Counted from the stretch's first letter, positions 51,542 to 60,960 are shown. The stretch is DNA of 64,000 nt from RBC074 sp964470555 (GCA_964470555.1 CAYYDG010000036.1:1-64000), one strand, 5' to 3'. Program-made: numbers and translations. The notes: generated from the sequence alone by a model not told the origin.

Positions 51542-53836
51542 ATGTTCAACTTACAACCATCAATTACTGCGGTCAAGAAATTCTTCAGGCAGGCAATAAA
51601 CAAGCAGTTCGCAATTTCAATGTTGTTTGCGACTTTTTTGATTTGCGGTTTTATCGTGGCAAACTTCCGGTCAGCGTCCGATTTTTTCAGAGTTTCGGCT
51701 GCACCAATCGCCTCCCCGACTCCCAAGCTGCAGGGGTGTTGCTCATCGGTTCAACCGACGCTACGCCGGATGATCGGGACTTATTACAGCATTGAGGATG
51801 GTATGACATCTACTTTGACGCTGAACAACAAAGGCCCCCATCCAATTGACGTCACGCCGATTCTCTACAATTTGAAAGGCCAGCGATTTGTCGCCTCTCC
51901 GGTCACTGTCAATGGAGAATCTTCCCTGAACGTCGAACTTGGAATTTTAGCGATTTTGGCTGGTCCTGATTTCAAGAAAGGCAGCTTTGAGTTCACTTAC
52001 TCAGGACGCATGATGGAAATGGGCGGCGGATTGAGAATCATTGACGAAAGAAGAAGTCTGATTTTTGACGAGCAAATGCTTGAGCCTGGAATGAAATTTT
52101 CATCGCCTCAATTGGAAGCTGTTTACTCGATCCCCTTCGATTCGGCTAAGGTCAATGTAATCGTTTCCAACAAGACTGATAAAGCTGTTGCAGTTAAAGG
52201 CGATGCCGGGTTTGCAGCCGCCAATGGCCACCATCCGATTATTGGTGTGCTAAAACCTCGTGAAACCAATGTGGTGATGCTGCCACAGGGATTGGTGAAA
52301 AAGGTGAAAGCGGGATCGGTGTCTCTTTCACACGATGGCGGGCCAGGAGCGTTGATGGCGATCATCCACATCGAAGAACCTGGTAAAGGATTTTCTGCTT
52401 CAGTCAATTTTGCCGACCCTGGCAAGAGCAAAACCAATCAATATCACGGCGCTGGCCTACGGCTGGGAAGCGTCAGCGGCGACAAACTCGTTCCCATCAT
52501 CGCCGTTCGCAACCTCAGCGATGCCTCAACGTTCGTAACCGGGCGAATCCCATTCACCACTGCCGACGGAAAGGAAAGAAAAATCGAATTGCGAAAGACC
52601 GAGCTTGCCGGAGGCGAAACCGGGTTAATCGAAGCGCTGGGACTTCCCGGTTCGAACATTTCGACCGCCGGGCTTGAGCTTGAATACGAAGGCGCTCCAG
52701 GTAGCGTAATTGCCGATGCGCTCAGCGTTTCTGCCAATGGTAATCAGGTCTTTACCCTGCCGCTGAAAGACCCGAAGGGCGGAATGAGCAGCACAGGCGG
52801 TTATCCCTGGTTTATCACCGACTCGTCTTCGACAATTGTCTTCATCAAAAACACGACTGCTGAGGCCAGACAGTTTCATCTGACGCTTTCCTACCAAGGC
52901 GGAAAGTGGGGATCAAATCTCAAGACAATTGCTCCGGGACAGACCGTTGCCCTGGACGTAAAGAAAATCCGCGACGAGCAGGAAAAAGGATCGGAAGGCA
53001 ATGCTATACCGCCTGATGTCAGTTCCGGTCATGTCGCGTGGAGCGTCCGAGGCGGGAATAACAAAGTCCTGATCGGCAGAGCGCAAACCGTGGATTTTGC
53101 GGGCGGAATGGCTTCAACGTATGAATGTCAATGTCTTTGCGGATCAAGTTTTTCTTACGCTTACATGAGTCCGGGCAGTGTTAGCGGTTATGTGGGTGAT
53201 ACGCAACAATTCGCATCTTATGAAGTAGATACGACTTGTTATGGCGGCCAAACCGCGCCATATCAAGTCTGGGGAACGTTTTCTTCCAACAACACAAACG
53301 TCGCCACTATCAACTCATCTGGCCTCGGCACAGCTCAGGGTGAAGGCTCCACATATCTCAATTCCACTTTTGACACAGCAGGCAATTGGTATTGGGTGAT
53401 TTGGCAAGTCGAATGTGCTTGGGAGCCTCTATCTACGACCTGCTCAGCGAGTTGTGAAGTACTACTCCCAGCGGTATCCATTGCCTCTGTCACTTGGAAC
53501 CACTTGGAAATCAATCTACAAGATTCAGCAACGCTAACAGTTCAACTTTCTGTTGATCCTATGGCAGCAGGCAAAACAGTAAGAATTAGTGTTGCTCAGG
53601 CAGCTACAACTGGAACCATTGGGGATTATGAGGGGAAAACGGGAGCATCAGAGCCGATAGCGCTCACCAACCCTGGCAATACCTTTACACACACTATTAA
53701 GAACACAAATAACCAAAACAATGGCACAGTTACGTTTAACGCGTTTCTGGAAGATCAAAACATGCCGCCACAAGTTAGGATTGCGGGGAATAATCCCACA
53801 GTCTCTCCGCCCATAACTCTTAAGCCCGCAAATTAG
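51542..53836 (+). CDS. Large secreted protein with Ig-like (BIG2-type) domain, unknown function
   Basis: 764 residues from the ATG at 51542 (AGGAGG upstream) with a long signal segment (FAISMLFATFLICGFIVANF). Residues about 75-520 are repeated beta-sandwich units (TSTLTLNNKGPHPIDVTPIL; VNVIVSNKTDKAVAVKG; TIVFIKNTTAEARQFHLTL). A cysteine-rich patch (YECQCLCGSSFSYAY) begins a BIG2-like domain (SPGSVSGYVGDTQQFASYEV, TNVATINSSGLGTAQGEG). The end is another beta domain. It may be an adhesin or matrix protein. It has no known enzymatic motif. Confidence 0.75.
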   Translation: MFNLQPSITAVKKFFRQAINKQFAISMLFATFLICGFIVANFRSASDFFRVSAAPIASPTPKLQGCCSSVQPTLRRMIGTYYSIEDGMTSTLTLNNKGPHPIDVTPILYNLKGQRFVASPVTVNGESSLNVELGILAILAGPDFKKGSFEFTYSGRMMEMGGGLRIIDERRSLIFDEQMLEPGMKFSSPQLEAVYSIPFDSAKVNVIVSNKTDKAVAVKGDAGFAAANGHHPIIGVLKPRETNVVMLPQGLVKKVKAGSVSLSHDGGPGALMAIIHIEEPGKGFSASVNFADPGKSKTNQYHGAGLRLGSVSGDKLVPIIAVRNLSDASTFVTGRIPFTTADGKERKIELRKTELAGGETGLIEALGLPGSNISTAGLELEYEGAPGSVIADALSVSANGNQVFTLPLKDPKGGMSSTGGYPWFITDSSSTIVFIKNTTAEARQFHLTLSYQGGKWGSNLKTIAPGQTVALDVKKIRDEQEKGSEGNAIPPDVSSGHVAWSVRGGNNKVLIGRAQTVDFAGGMASTYECQCLCGSSFSYAYMSPGSVSGYVGDTQQFASYEVDTTCYGGQTAPYQVWGTFSSNNTNVATINSSGLGTAQGEGSTYLNSTFDTAGNWYWVIWQVECAWEPLSTTCSASCEVLLPAVSIASVTWNHLEINLQDSATLTVQLSVDPMAAGKTVRISVAQAATTGTIGDYEGKTGASEPIALTNPGNTFTHTIKNTNNQNNGTVTFNAFLEDQNMPPQVRIAGNNPTVSPPITLKPAN

Positions 53837-53860
53837 AATCCGTCTTTGATTAGATTATTG

Positions 53861-53899
53861 CCTTGCGCTTCCCAGAAAAGTTGGCTGGGGGGCGCAAGG
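53861..53899 (+). terminator. Stem-loop after the large secreted protein
   Basis: CCTTGCGC (53861-53868) pairs with GCGCAAGG (53892-53899). The stem extends inward through two possible G-U pairs and CCCAG/CTGGG, giving about 15 bp with a 9-base loop. It lacks a T-tract, so it may be Rho-dependent or a stabilising 3' structure. Confidence 0.5.
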
Positions 53900-54057
53900 A
53901 ACCCCTGGAAATCACAACCGTTACAGTGCTTTCTTCGCTATAAGAAATAGCCTTGATTCCTTACGTGAGATTCATTCTTGCATATAGGAGGGCGAACAAA
54001 TCTACTTTTGCAGAGAGAGTCATCACTGTTGCTACTTGAAAAAATAGGAGAATACAA

Positions 54058-54291
54058 ATGAGCTTAAAGACAATCATCGCCTTCTGCTTAGTAATCTTAA
54101 CTGTATTGTTAGGTCTTGATTTTAACAGCCGGGCGCAAAGACAAGCGACGCAAAAACAAACTTGGGAATATAAAATCACCAGCATATCAGATGAGAGGCA
54201 GCTAAATGAATTTGCCGCCCAAGGATGGGAGTTAGCGGAAGTTACTGCCACAGAATATGGCTCAACTTTTTATCTCAAACGCGCTAAATAA
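54058..54291 (+). CDS. DUF4177-like small protein with N-terminal hydrophobic segment
   Basis: 77 residues; AGGAG lies 8 bases before the ATG. After a hydrophobic start (IIAFCLVILTVLLGL), the pattern TWEYKITSI...LNEFAAQGWELAEV...STFYLKR is that of DUF4177, in which WEYK, GWEL and a final LKR are the fixed points. The function of the family is unknown. The signal-like N-terminus suggests it is exported or membrane-bound. Confidence 0.8.
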   Translation: MSLKTIIAFCLVILTVLLGLDFNSRAQRQATQKQTWEYKITSISDERQLNEFAAQGWELAEVTATEYGSTFYLKRAK

Positions 54292-54358
54292 TACCGAAGG
54301 GGTTAAGATTTGGACTTTAGTTGCCATAATGGATGTGGGGATGTTTCGGTGTGCCTTT

Positions 54359-57004
54359 TTACCTGCTGAATCTCGCGCGAATCTTCACCGTGCGTTCCAG
54401 TTCATCCATCACTTCCGTCACCTTTAGTTCTAAATCGCGATCCAGTTTGTTCGTTCGCAAAAACTCGCGGACTTGATCCAGCGCAGTTTTATCGTGTTGG
54501 CCGCCAATGAAAGCGTTCAGCCACGCCAGCACGAAGAATATCTTTCGCTCGCGTTTGACTTGCGGCAGCGCGGCAAGCGCCGGTTTCAAGTAAGCGCGCG
54601 TCAAGGCGGATTGGTTGAGCGAGTTGAACGCGCCCATGCTGGCTTCGATCCAATCTTCGGCGACAGCTTTGTTGTTGGTGTAATCGTCGAAGTAACGGCG
54701 TTTGGTTTCGGCGTCGGCGCGAGCGGCTTCGGCAATATAAGCCTGTTTCTTCGCGTCGTCGCTCTTGTCGCGGATGCGTTCAGCTTCGAGCAAACTCATC
54801 GCTTCGGCGTCGCTGTTTGCCAGCAAGACGCGAATGATTTGCCAGCGGTCTAGCGGTTTGATTTCCACGCCGGGAACGACGAGCTTGCCCGTCAGAATGT
54901 CTTTCAGATGTTGCCGGGCATTCGCTGTGGTTGCGATGTTACGAAACGCGCGAAAGTACGTGATTCGCAACCCAAGCTCCGTCGCTTTGGTCATTCGGTC
55001 GAAACACAAACTTTCAAGCTGCGGTGCGACGGCGGTTTGCTGAGTTGACGACAAGTAGCGTTGAAAGGCAGTCCCCGTTCGCCCCAGCAAAGTCTGCGTC
55101 AATTCTTCGTCGTTTTCCGTCGGCAGAGTTTTCAAAACCAGCGCGATGAATTCATTTGGGTTCAGCTCAGCTTCGCGGACGGAATCCCACAGCGCGCCCC
55201 AGAGCATGGTTTTCAGCAGCACGTCGTCAACTTTACCTATGCGCGCCATCACCGCTTCTCGGCTCTTGGCGTCCAGCATGAAGCGTCCATAACCGTAATC
55301 GCCAGAGTTGGCGAAAACATAAGCCGGACATTTTTTGCCAACGGCTTCGGCAATCACGCTTCGCGCAGTGGCAAAGCTGGCCGGAATTTTGATCGCCGCT
55401 TCGCCGTCGTAAGCCAGCAACAACTCGGTTTTAATCGGCCAGACGCCGCCTTCACCAAGCACGTCGCGTTGCGTCAACTCCAGCCTGGCGATCTTTCCAT
55501 CGTTACAATTCATCGTCACGTCAATTTGCGGCATGCCGCGACGTTTGATCCAGGCGTCCGCCCACGCCGTCAGTTCTTGTCCCGAAGCTCGTTCGCAAGC
55601 GGCAATCAAATCGCTCCATTCGGCGTTGGCATAAGCGTGCTCTTTCAAAAACAGCCGCACGCCTTCGCGGAACTTTTCTTCGCCGATGACGAACGACAAC
55701 GCGCGCAACAGGCTCGGCGCTTTTTGATAAACAATCGCGCCGTAAGCTGACTTGGCGTCTTTCAGATTGCGGACTTCCTGATAAATCGGCGTCGTGCCTT
55801 TGGTGGAGTCAATGCCGTACGCGACCGGTTTGTGCGATTGATAAAAGCGCCGCCACATTTGCGCCGGATCGTAAATCCGCGCCATCGCGTGATATGCCAT
55901 CAAATTGGCGAAGCCTTCTTTCAACCACAAATCGTCGAACCAGCGCATCGTCACCAAATCGCCGAACCATTGATGCGCCAGTTCGTGCAGCACCAGCGAA
56001 GCGCGTCCGTACTTGTCGCTTTGGGTCGGCGTAGTGCGAAACAGGATCGCGTCTTCGCGCAAAAACGTCGCTCCGGCGTGTTCCATCCCGCCGTAAGCGA
56101 AGCCGGGCAACAAGACTTGATCGTATTTCGTGAACGGAAATTCGTGGCCGAAGAATTCAACAAAGTGCTTCATTCCTTCGTCAGTCAATCGTGCGACCTC
56201 CGGCCATTCTTCTTCAGCGCGTTTGAGTTTCGACTGGCGAACGAAAACTCGTAGCGGAGTTGGTGATTTGCTTCCGGCAATTTGCCTGAACTGCCCAGCG
56301 GCAAAAGCGAACAGGTACGTGCTGATTGGCTTGGTTTCAGCAAACTGCGTTTGGCGTTTGCCGTTCACCAATTCAGTTTTGACAGCGTCGGCATTGCCGA
56401 TGATCGTCCAGCTTTCGGGCGTTTCAGCGGCAAACGTGAAGCGCGCTTTCAAATCCGGTTGGTCGAAACATGGAAACGCCAAACTGGCGTCCATCGGGAC
56501 AAACAGCGTGTAAATGTATTCGCTGCCGTCGTCTTGATCGTTGTACCGAATGACCGGACGGTTTGCTGTGGCAATGCCGGATTCAAACTCCAGCTTGATC
56601 GAGTTTTCGCCGACCTTGAACAATTCAGCGGGCAAGATGATGTGGCCGTTTTTCTGGCTGAGGCCAGTCGCCGGTTTGCTGTTGACGGTGACGTTGCGAA
56701 TCGCGCCTTCGATAATCTTTCCGGCTGCGTCCAGGTCTCGGAAATCCAAAATGACCGGCGCGGCGGTGTCGGCCAACTTCAGCGTGATTTCTTCGCTACC
56801 GGTAAAGCGCGGCGCGCCGGGTTTGAGTTCAATCGAAAGCCGGTAGCGCACATCGGAAATCCGCGCGGCACGGTGGCGGGCGAGTTCGCGCGATACACCC
56901 TCAGCAGTTAAAACATCGTTGGTTTGAGCATTGGTCATCATGGAGAAAAGTTGAATCGTCGCCAGCAGTAGCCAGAGTTTGGCAAGTTTGAAGTTCAGCG
57001 TCAT
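54359..57004 (-). CDS. Secreted M1-family zinc aminopeptidase
   Basis: 881 residues from the ATG at 57004 (AGAGG 8 bases upstream); the longer frame to 57121 would translate a palindromic repeat. It has a signal peptide (LLLATIQLFSMMTNAQ). The gluzincin motif VLHELAHQWFGD and the downstream EGFANLMAYHA glutamate bind zinc. The exopeptidase motif, usually GAMEN or GGMEN, reads YGGMEHAG: the asparagine is replaced by histidine. A C-terminal helical ERAP1-like domain follows. It trims N-terminal residues from peptides outside the cytoplasm. Confidence 0.9.
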   Translation of the reverse strand: MTLNFKLAKLWLLLATIQLFSMMTNAQTNDVLTAEGVSRELARHRAARISDVRYRLSIELKPGAPRFTGSEEITLKLADTAAPVILDFRDLDAAGKIIEGAIRNVTVNSKPATGLSQKNGHIILPAELFKVGENSIKLEFESGIATANRPVIRYNDQDDGSEYIYTLFVPMDASLAFPCFDQPDLKARFTFAAETPESWTIIGNADAVKTELVNGKRQTQFAETKPISTYLFAFAAGQFRQIAGSKSPTPLRVFVRQSKLKRAEEEWPEVARLTDEGMKHFVEFFGHEFPFTKYDQVLLPGFAYGGMEHAGATFLREDAILFRTTPTQSDKYGRASLVLHELAHQWFGDLVTMRWFDDLWLKEGFANLMAYHAMARIYDPAQMWRRFYQSHKPVAYGIDSTKGTTPIYQEVRNLKDAKSAYGAIVYQKAPSLLRALSFVIGEEKFREGVRLFLKEHAYANAEWSDLIAACERASGQELTAWADAWIKRRGMPQIDVTMNCNDGKIARLELTQRDVLGEGGVWPIKTELLLAYDGEAAIKIPASFATARSVIAEAVGKKCPAYVFANSGDYGYGRFMLDAKSREAVMARIGKVDDVLLKTMLWGALWDSVREAELNPNEFIALVLKTLPTENDEELTQTLLGRTGTAFQRYLSSTQQTAVAPQLESLCFDRMTKATELGLRITYFRAFRNIATTANARQHLKDILTGKLVVPGVEIKPLDRWQIIRVLLANSDAEAMSLLEAERIRDKSDDAKKQAYIAEAARADAETKRRYFDDYTNNKAVAEDWIEASMGAFNSLNQSALTRAYLKPALAALPQVKRERKIFFVLAWLNAFIGGQHDKTALDQVREFLRTNKLDRDLELKVTEVMDELERTVKIRARFSR

Positions 57005-57020
57005 TGTACGAACCTCTGTT

Positions 57021-57104
57021 TCACCGCAGAGTCGCAGAGAAACGCGGAGGCCTCGCAGAGTGTTTCTCTGCGCTATCTCTGCGTTCTCAGCGCCTCTGCG
57101 GTGA
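57021..57104. repeat. Palindromic intergenic element built from CTCTGCG motifs
   Basis: TCACCGCAGAG (57021-57031) and its exact complement (57094-57104) close an element whose interior repeats CGCAGAG and CTCTGCG several times, allowing a long imperfect hairpin. It fills the gap between the NHL and M1 genes. Such short palindromic units are scattered between genes in this window. Confidence 0.7.
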
Positions 57105-57121
57105 GGGAGATTGGAAATCAA

Positions 57122-59215
57122 CTATCGAATGGTAATCGGCCAATCGCGATGAGCGACATTGCCAGAGAAATCCGTTGCCACGACGCGCAAGGTGTAATCG
57201 CCCAGCGGAAGTTTTGCCGGATCGAAAAACGCTTCGTGGACTTCGCCGCGTTGCAGCACGTTGGTGGCGATGTAATTGAACACCGTCGGCCCTTCGTAAC
57301 CCGATTGGCTGCCTGCGGCGTAAACCTGCGACACCGTTTGCCAATCCCTGGGCAACCGGTCGAATTCCAGATTGCGGCGCGTCTGGTTGAATTCTGTCAG
57401 AGGCGTTCCCGAAGCATTCAGGATTTGAAAACCGGCGCGATAGACGCCCAACCGGCGATGTTTGGCATTGCCATCCATTTGGTCGTAAGCGCGAACGAAG
57501 ATTCGCAGTCGTCCGTTCTGCGATAAATTCGTCGCAGGATTTTTCTTCCCTCCGGGATCAAACAAGATGTTTCCTTGTTCATCGGCAATGGCGAACGATT
57601 CGATGACGGGCGCGACGGTGTCGGTCAATCCAGGCAATCGCAACACGGAAAGCGCGTTGAATTCGCTGCTCCATTGCCCGGCGATCAGATGCACGTGGTT
57701 CAGCCGGTTGAGTGAGCCTACGGCGTCACCGGCTTTGAACATAGTTCCGCGCCGAATGCGAACGCCGTCAATCTGACCTTCGGCATTGCGGCGAAAGCTG
57801 ACCGAACCATCGGCCAGATTGGGCAAAAGTTGATCGTTTTTGTCGCGGCCAATTTTGACGTGAATGTAACCAAACAGCGGCAAGCGAATGCGTTCGCGCG
57901 TGGTTCCTGCGCCTTCGACCGAAAGCGGCAAAGTGACGGGTTCGGTGAACACGGCTCGCGTCAATTCTCCGTAAGCTCCCGGCACGTCCAGACCATTGTG
58001 AAACCAGGCGTCGTGGTCGGCGGAAACCGCTCCGCGAATTTCGCCAAAGGTTCCGGCAATTTCTCTGGGCTTGTCCGGCGGATCAAACGGCCAACGCGGT
58101 TCGACCAGTTGACGCAATCGGTCGGCGGATAACGCGATGGCATCAGGATCAAACTGAATTCCCAGTTTGGAATTCGCCGGAATCAGCGCGCGAATCAAAC
58201 TCGCGCCGCTTTCGGCAAAAGCGAGTTCTCCGTCGGGCAACAGCGCCAAACCAACAGGCCGATTCAAACCTATGTCGGGCAATTCAGTCTTAACAAACGG
58301 CTCTTCCTGATCATTGAACTTCAACGAAACCAGCCGAATCGAACCGCCCGCGTCCGCAACGAAAAATGAATCTTTGTCGCGCACGGCAACGGCGACAGGT
58401 TCGTTGAACGACGCGCTCAACAACGAGCCGTCGCTTTTGTCAGCATCGCCGTTTCCAACCAATGTCGTCACCCGACCATTTGGTTCGATGCGGCGAATCC
58501 GATGATTGCCGGTGTCTGCAATTAGCAACGAGTTATCGGCGACGACGATTGCGCACGGCGTGTCGAATCTGGCTTCAGAGCCAATGCCGTCGGCGAATCC
58601 GGGTTCACGGCTTCCGGCGATTGTGCGAACTTGCCCGTTTGGGGCGATTGCTCGAATGCGGTCGTTGTAGGTGTCGGCAACGAAAATCGTTTGGTCTTCG
58701 CCGACTGCAACTCCGATTGGCGCGTTGAAGCGAGCTTCCGCTGCTGAACCGTCAGCGTCGCCGCTGACGCCAGTCTGACCGGCGACGACGCTGACAGTTT
58801 TGGTCTTCAGGTCAATGCGGATGATCGTGTGCGCCCCGGTGTTGGCGACGACCAGATTGCCGTCCGAGTCAAAGGCGATGGCTGATGGCGTTTGCAGATT
58901 TTCGGCGACGACGCTGATTTGCAACGGTGACTGGTTTTCATAACTGCCAGCCGCAAGTTGAAAGATGCGACCGGTGATGCTTTCGCTGAAGTAGATGTTG
59001 CCGTCGTTATCCGCCGCCAGACCGAACGGTTCGTAATACCGTTGCGCTGGCGATTCGACATAACCGAGCGTGGCAATGCGGTTGAACGGCGGTGGCGGTT
59101 GCATCCAGCGCCAAATCAGCCAGGCGAAAACAACCGCCGCGACCATTGTCAGCGCGATCATCAATTTGAAATTTGAGATTGGAAAGTGCCAGCGGCGTTT
59201 GATCGTCGGATTCAC
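57122..59215 (-). CDS. Membrane-anchored NHL-repeat protein with M23-like domain
   Basis: About 697 residues from a GTG at 59215; the frame is open to 59368 and another start at 59161 is possible. A basic segment (KRRWHFPISNFK) and one membrane helix make an N-terminal anchor. Residues about 50-330 contain NHL beta-propeller units (FNAPIGVAVGEDQTIFVADT, NHRIRRIEPNGRV). Residues about 380-520 contain AWFHNGLDVPGAYG, GDAVGSL and RLNHVHLIAG, which reproduce the HxxxD and HxH zinc motifs of M23 (LytM) peptidases. A final beta domain follows. The combination suggests a cell-wall-linked protein; catalytic activity is uncertain. Confidence 0.78.
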   Translation of the reverse strand: MNPTIKRRWHFPISNFKLMIALTMVAAVVFAWLIWRWMQPPPPFNRIATLGYVESPAQRYYEPFGLAADNDGNIYFSESITGRIFQLAAGSYENQSPLQISVVAENLQTPSAIAFDSDGNLVVANTGAHTIIRIDLKTKTVSVVAGQTGVSGDADGSAAEARFNAPIGVAVGEDQTIFVADTYNDRIRAIAPNGQVRTIAGSREPGFADGIGSEARFDTPCAIVVADNSLLIADTGNHRIRRIEPNGRVTTLVGNGDADKSDGSLLSASFNEPVAVAVRDKDSFFVADAGGSIRLVSLKFNDQEEPFVKTELPDIGLNRPVGLALLPDGELAFAESGASLIRALIPANSKLGIQFDPDAIALSADRLRQLVEPRWPFDPPDKPREIAGTFGEIRGAVSADHDAWFHNGLDVPGAYGELTRAVFTEPVTLPLSVEGAGTTRERIRLPLFGYIHVKIGRDKNDQLLPNLADGSVSFRRNAEGQIDGVRIRRGTMFKAGDAVGSLNRLNHVHLIAGQWSSEFNALSVLRLPGLTDTVAPVIESFAIADEQGNILFDPGGKKNPATNLSQNGRLRIFVRAYDQMDGNAKHRRLGVYRAGFQILNASGTPLTEFNQTRRNLEFDRLPRDWQTVSQVYAAGSQSGYEGPTVFNYIATNVLQRGEVHEAFFDPAKLPLGDYTLRVVATDFSGNVAHRDWPITIR

Positions 59216-59291
59216 GTTTGGCAGTTTAGCCGGGCTGGTTGCGGTTTGGCGAGCGTTGATTGCGCCTTGCCGCCGCTCTACACTGTGAGCC

Positions 59292-59657
59292 GTGCAAATC
59301 ATCAATCGAGCAAATTTGTTGCCTGACACGTTGTCTGAACTTGAAGGCGCGTTGCCGGATTTTGGCACGCTTCAACAATTTGTCGCGTGGGGAATGCGGC
59401 AACAACCTCCAGCGTTGCTGTTGGACACCATTCCGCTTGATGAATATACGCACGAAGTAGTGTCCGTTTGGCGAGACCAGTTTTTGATTTTCAGTTCAAC
59501 CTGACACGGAACGATCACGGCGGTCGCTGTGTGGGATCATCGGCCAACAGCAGAAGAGTTATTGGCTGTTCGATTGGCCGAAGGCTGGCAACCGACGGTG
59601 TCGCCGTTGCGCGAAGGCGATCAAGTGCTCGGTCACGCGGCGTGTTTACTTCATTGA
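59292..59657 (+). pseudogene. Small gene interrupted by an in-frame TGA
   Basis: A GTG at 59292 opens a frame that reads ...THEVVSVWRDQFLIFSST, meets TGA at 59502-59504, then continues in the same frame as HGTITAVAVWDHRPTAEELL, through LAVRLAEGWQPTVSPL, to a second TGA at 59655-59657. Both halves look like one continuous 121-residue protein, with beta strands on both sides of the stop. It is followed 9 bases later by the next gene. It may be a recent nonsense mutation, a sequencing error or a readthrough site. No known family was recognised. Confidence 0.6.
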
Positions 59658-59666
59658 GCAAATGTT

Positions 59667-59906
59667 ATGGCCAGAGGCTGGGAAAGCAAATCTGTCGAAG
59701 ATCAGTTGGAAGAACGCGAGCGCGCCAAACGCGAAACCGCCGCGCCTGTTTCGACCGAAGCTCCCGCGCATCGGCAACGCCGCCAAGCCCTGGAGTTGAC
59801 GCGCAGCCGATTGCTGGCACAAATCAACGCCGCGCGTTCCGATGCTCATCGGCAAATGCTGGATCGCTCGCTTCAGGCAATCCAGGAAGAACTTGAAACT
59901 TTGTAA
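59667..59906 (+). CDS. Small conserved-looking helical protein (MARGWESK)
   Basis: 79 residues. It starts MARGWESKSVEDQLEERERA and is highly charged and helical throughout (RQRRQALELTRSRLLAQI, HRQMLDRSLQAIQEELE). Proteins with this start are, from memory, recurrent in Acidobacteria, though their role is unknown. It lies 9 bases after the interrupted gene and 37 bases before yihY, so it is probably co-transcribed with both. Confidence 0.7.
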   Translation: MARGWESKSVEDQLEERERAKRETAAPVSTEAPAHRQRRQALELTRSRLLAQINAARSDAHRQMLDRSLQAIQEELETL

Positions 59907-59943
59907 GTAGGCTGCTGTCTACTGTCTTCTGTCTACTTTACTG
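59907..59943. repeat. Second occurrence of the CTACTGTC-type short repeat
   Basis: CTGTCTACTGTCTTCTGTCT fills the 37-base gap before the yihY start codon. It is the reverse complement of the CAGTAGA units found before tyrS at 12334. It leaves no room for a normal ribosome site for the next gene. Confidence 0.55.
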
Positions 59944-60960
59944 ATGAACGAAACCAAAAAAATCGAACCTGCATTTCCGACAACGGCTCAACGATTGAGC
60001 GAGACCACTCCGTTGACCGTCGAACCCGAACCGCAAAAACCCAAACGCGGCATAGTCTTTTATGCGCGCGGCAGCGTTCTGTTTTTCAAGAAGATGTGGC
60101 CGACGATTTACGAACTGACTTCGACGGAAACTTACGTCAATGCTTCGGCCATTGCGTTCAACGTCATGCTGTCTTTCTTTTCGTTTGTGGTGTTGATGGG
60201 CAGCTTTTTGATCAACATTGTCGGTTCTCAACGCGCGTATGAAACGCTGTTTCGGTTGATGCGGTCGTTGATGCCGCTGGAATCCGGCATGTTGCTGAAC
60301 AGTCTGGATCAGGTGACGCGCGGCCCCAGCGGCAAAGCGACGCTGATGTCGTTCGGCTTGTTGATTTTTTCGGCGTCCGGGGTGTTTCAGCCGCTGGAAG
60401 CCGCGTTGAATCGCGCCTGGAAATTCAAGGAGCGCTTTTTCGTCAAACAGTATCTGGTCTACATGCTGATGGTGCTGATTTGTTCGGCGATCATTTTGTG
60501 TCCGGTGGCCCTGGGCAGCGCTTATGATTTCGTGCTGGTCAGCATTTTCGGTCAATCGCCTGTGCGGGAATGGTTTTTCAAAATTGTAGGTCCTGTGATG
60601 TCGCTGCCGTTTCTGGCGCTGTTGTTTTTCGTCATTTATTACTTCATTCCGAACGGCAAGGTGAAACTCAACCAGGTGGTTTTCACATCGGTGGCGATTG
60701 CCGTGTTGTGGTTGCTGGCGACGTTTGCATTCTGGTTGTTGCTGCCTGTGTTCGATTTTGCGGGCAGTTATAAACAACTGGCGTCGTTGATGGCGCTGGT
60801 GACGTGGGTTTTCATTTCGTCGTTCATCTTGATTTTGGGAGCCGATTTGTCTGCGCGACAGATCATTCCGCAATCGTGGACGGGCTGGATGCCGCTGAAA
60901 GCGACCAAAAAGCTGGACGACGCGCAGGCAGCGAAAGCTCCCGCGTCGCAAGTTCGATAA
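59944..60960 (+). CDS. YihY/virulence factor BrkB family membrane protein
   Basis: 338 residues. After a ~45-residue cytoplasmic start, six hydrophobic segments (for example AIAFNVMLSFFSFVVLMGSF, LVYMLMVLICSAIILCPVAL, FLALLFFVIYYFIP, ALVTWVFISSFILILGADL) and the sequences NASAIAFN and YYFIPNGKVKL match the YihY/BrkB family, once called RNase BN in error. It is a predicted inner-membrane transporter or permease of unknown substrate. The tail ends KAPASQVR. Confidence 0.88.
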   Translation: MNETKKIEPAFPTTAQRLSETTPLTVEPEPQKPKRGIVFYARGSVLFFKKMWPTIYELTSTETYVNASAIAFNVMLSFFSFVVLMGSFLINIVGSQRAYETLFRLMRSLMPLESGMLLNSLDQVTRGPSGKATLMSFGLLIFSASGVFQPLEAALNRAWKFKERFFVKQYLVYMLMVLICSAIILCPVALGSAYDFVLVSIFGQSPVREWFFKIVGPVMSLPFLALLFFVIYYFIPNGKVKLNQVVFTSVAIAVLWLLATFAFWLLLPVFDFAGSYKQLASLMALVTWVFISSFILILGADLSARQIIPQSWTGWMPLKATKKLDDAQAAKAPASQVR

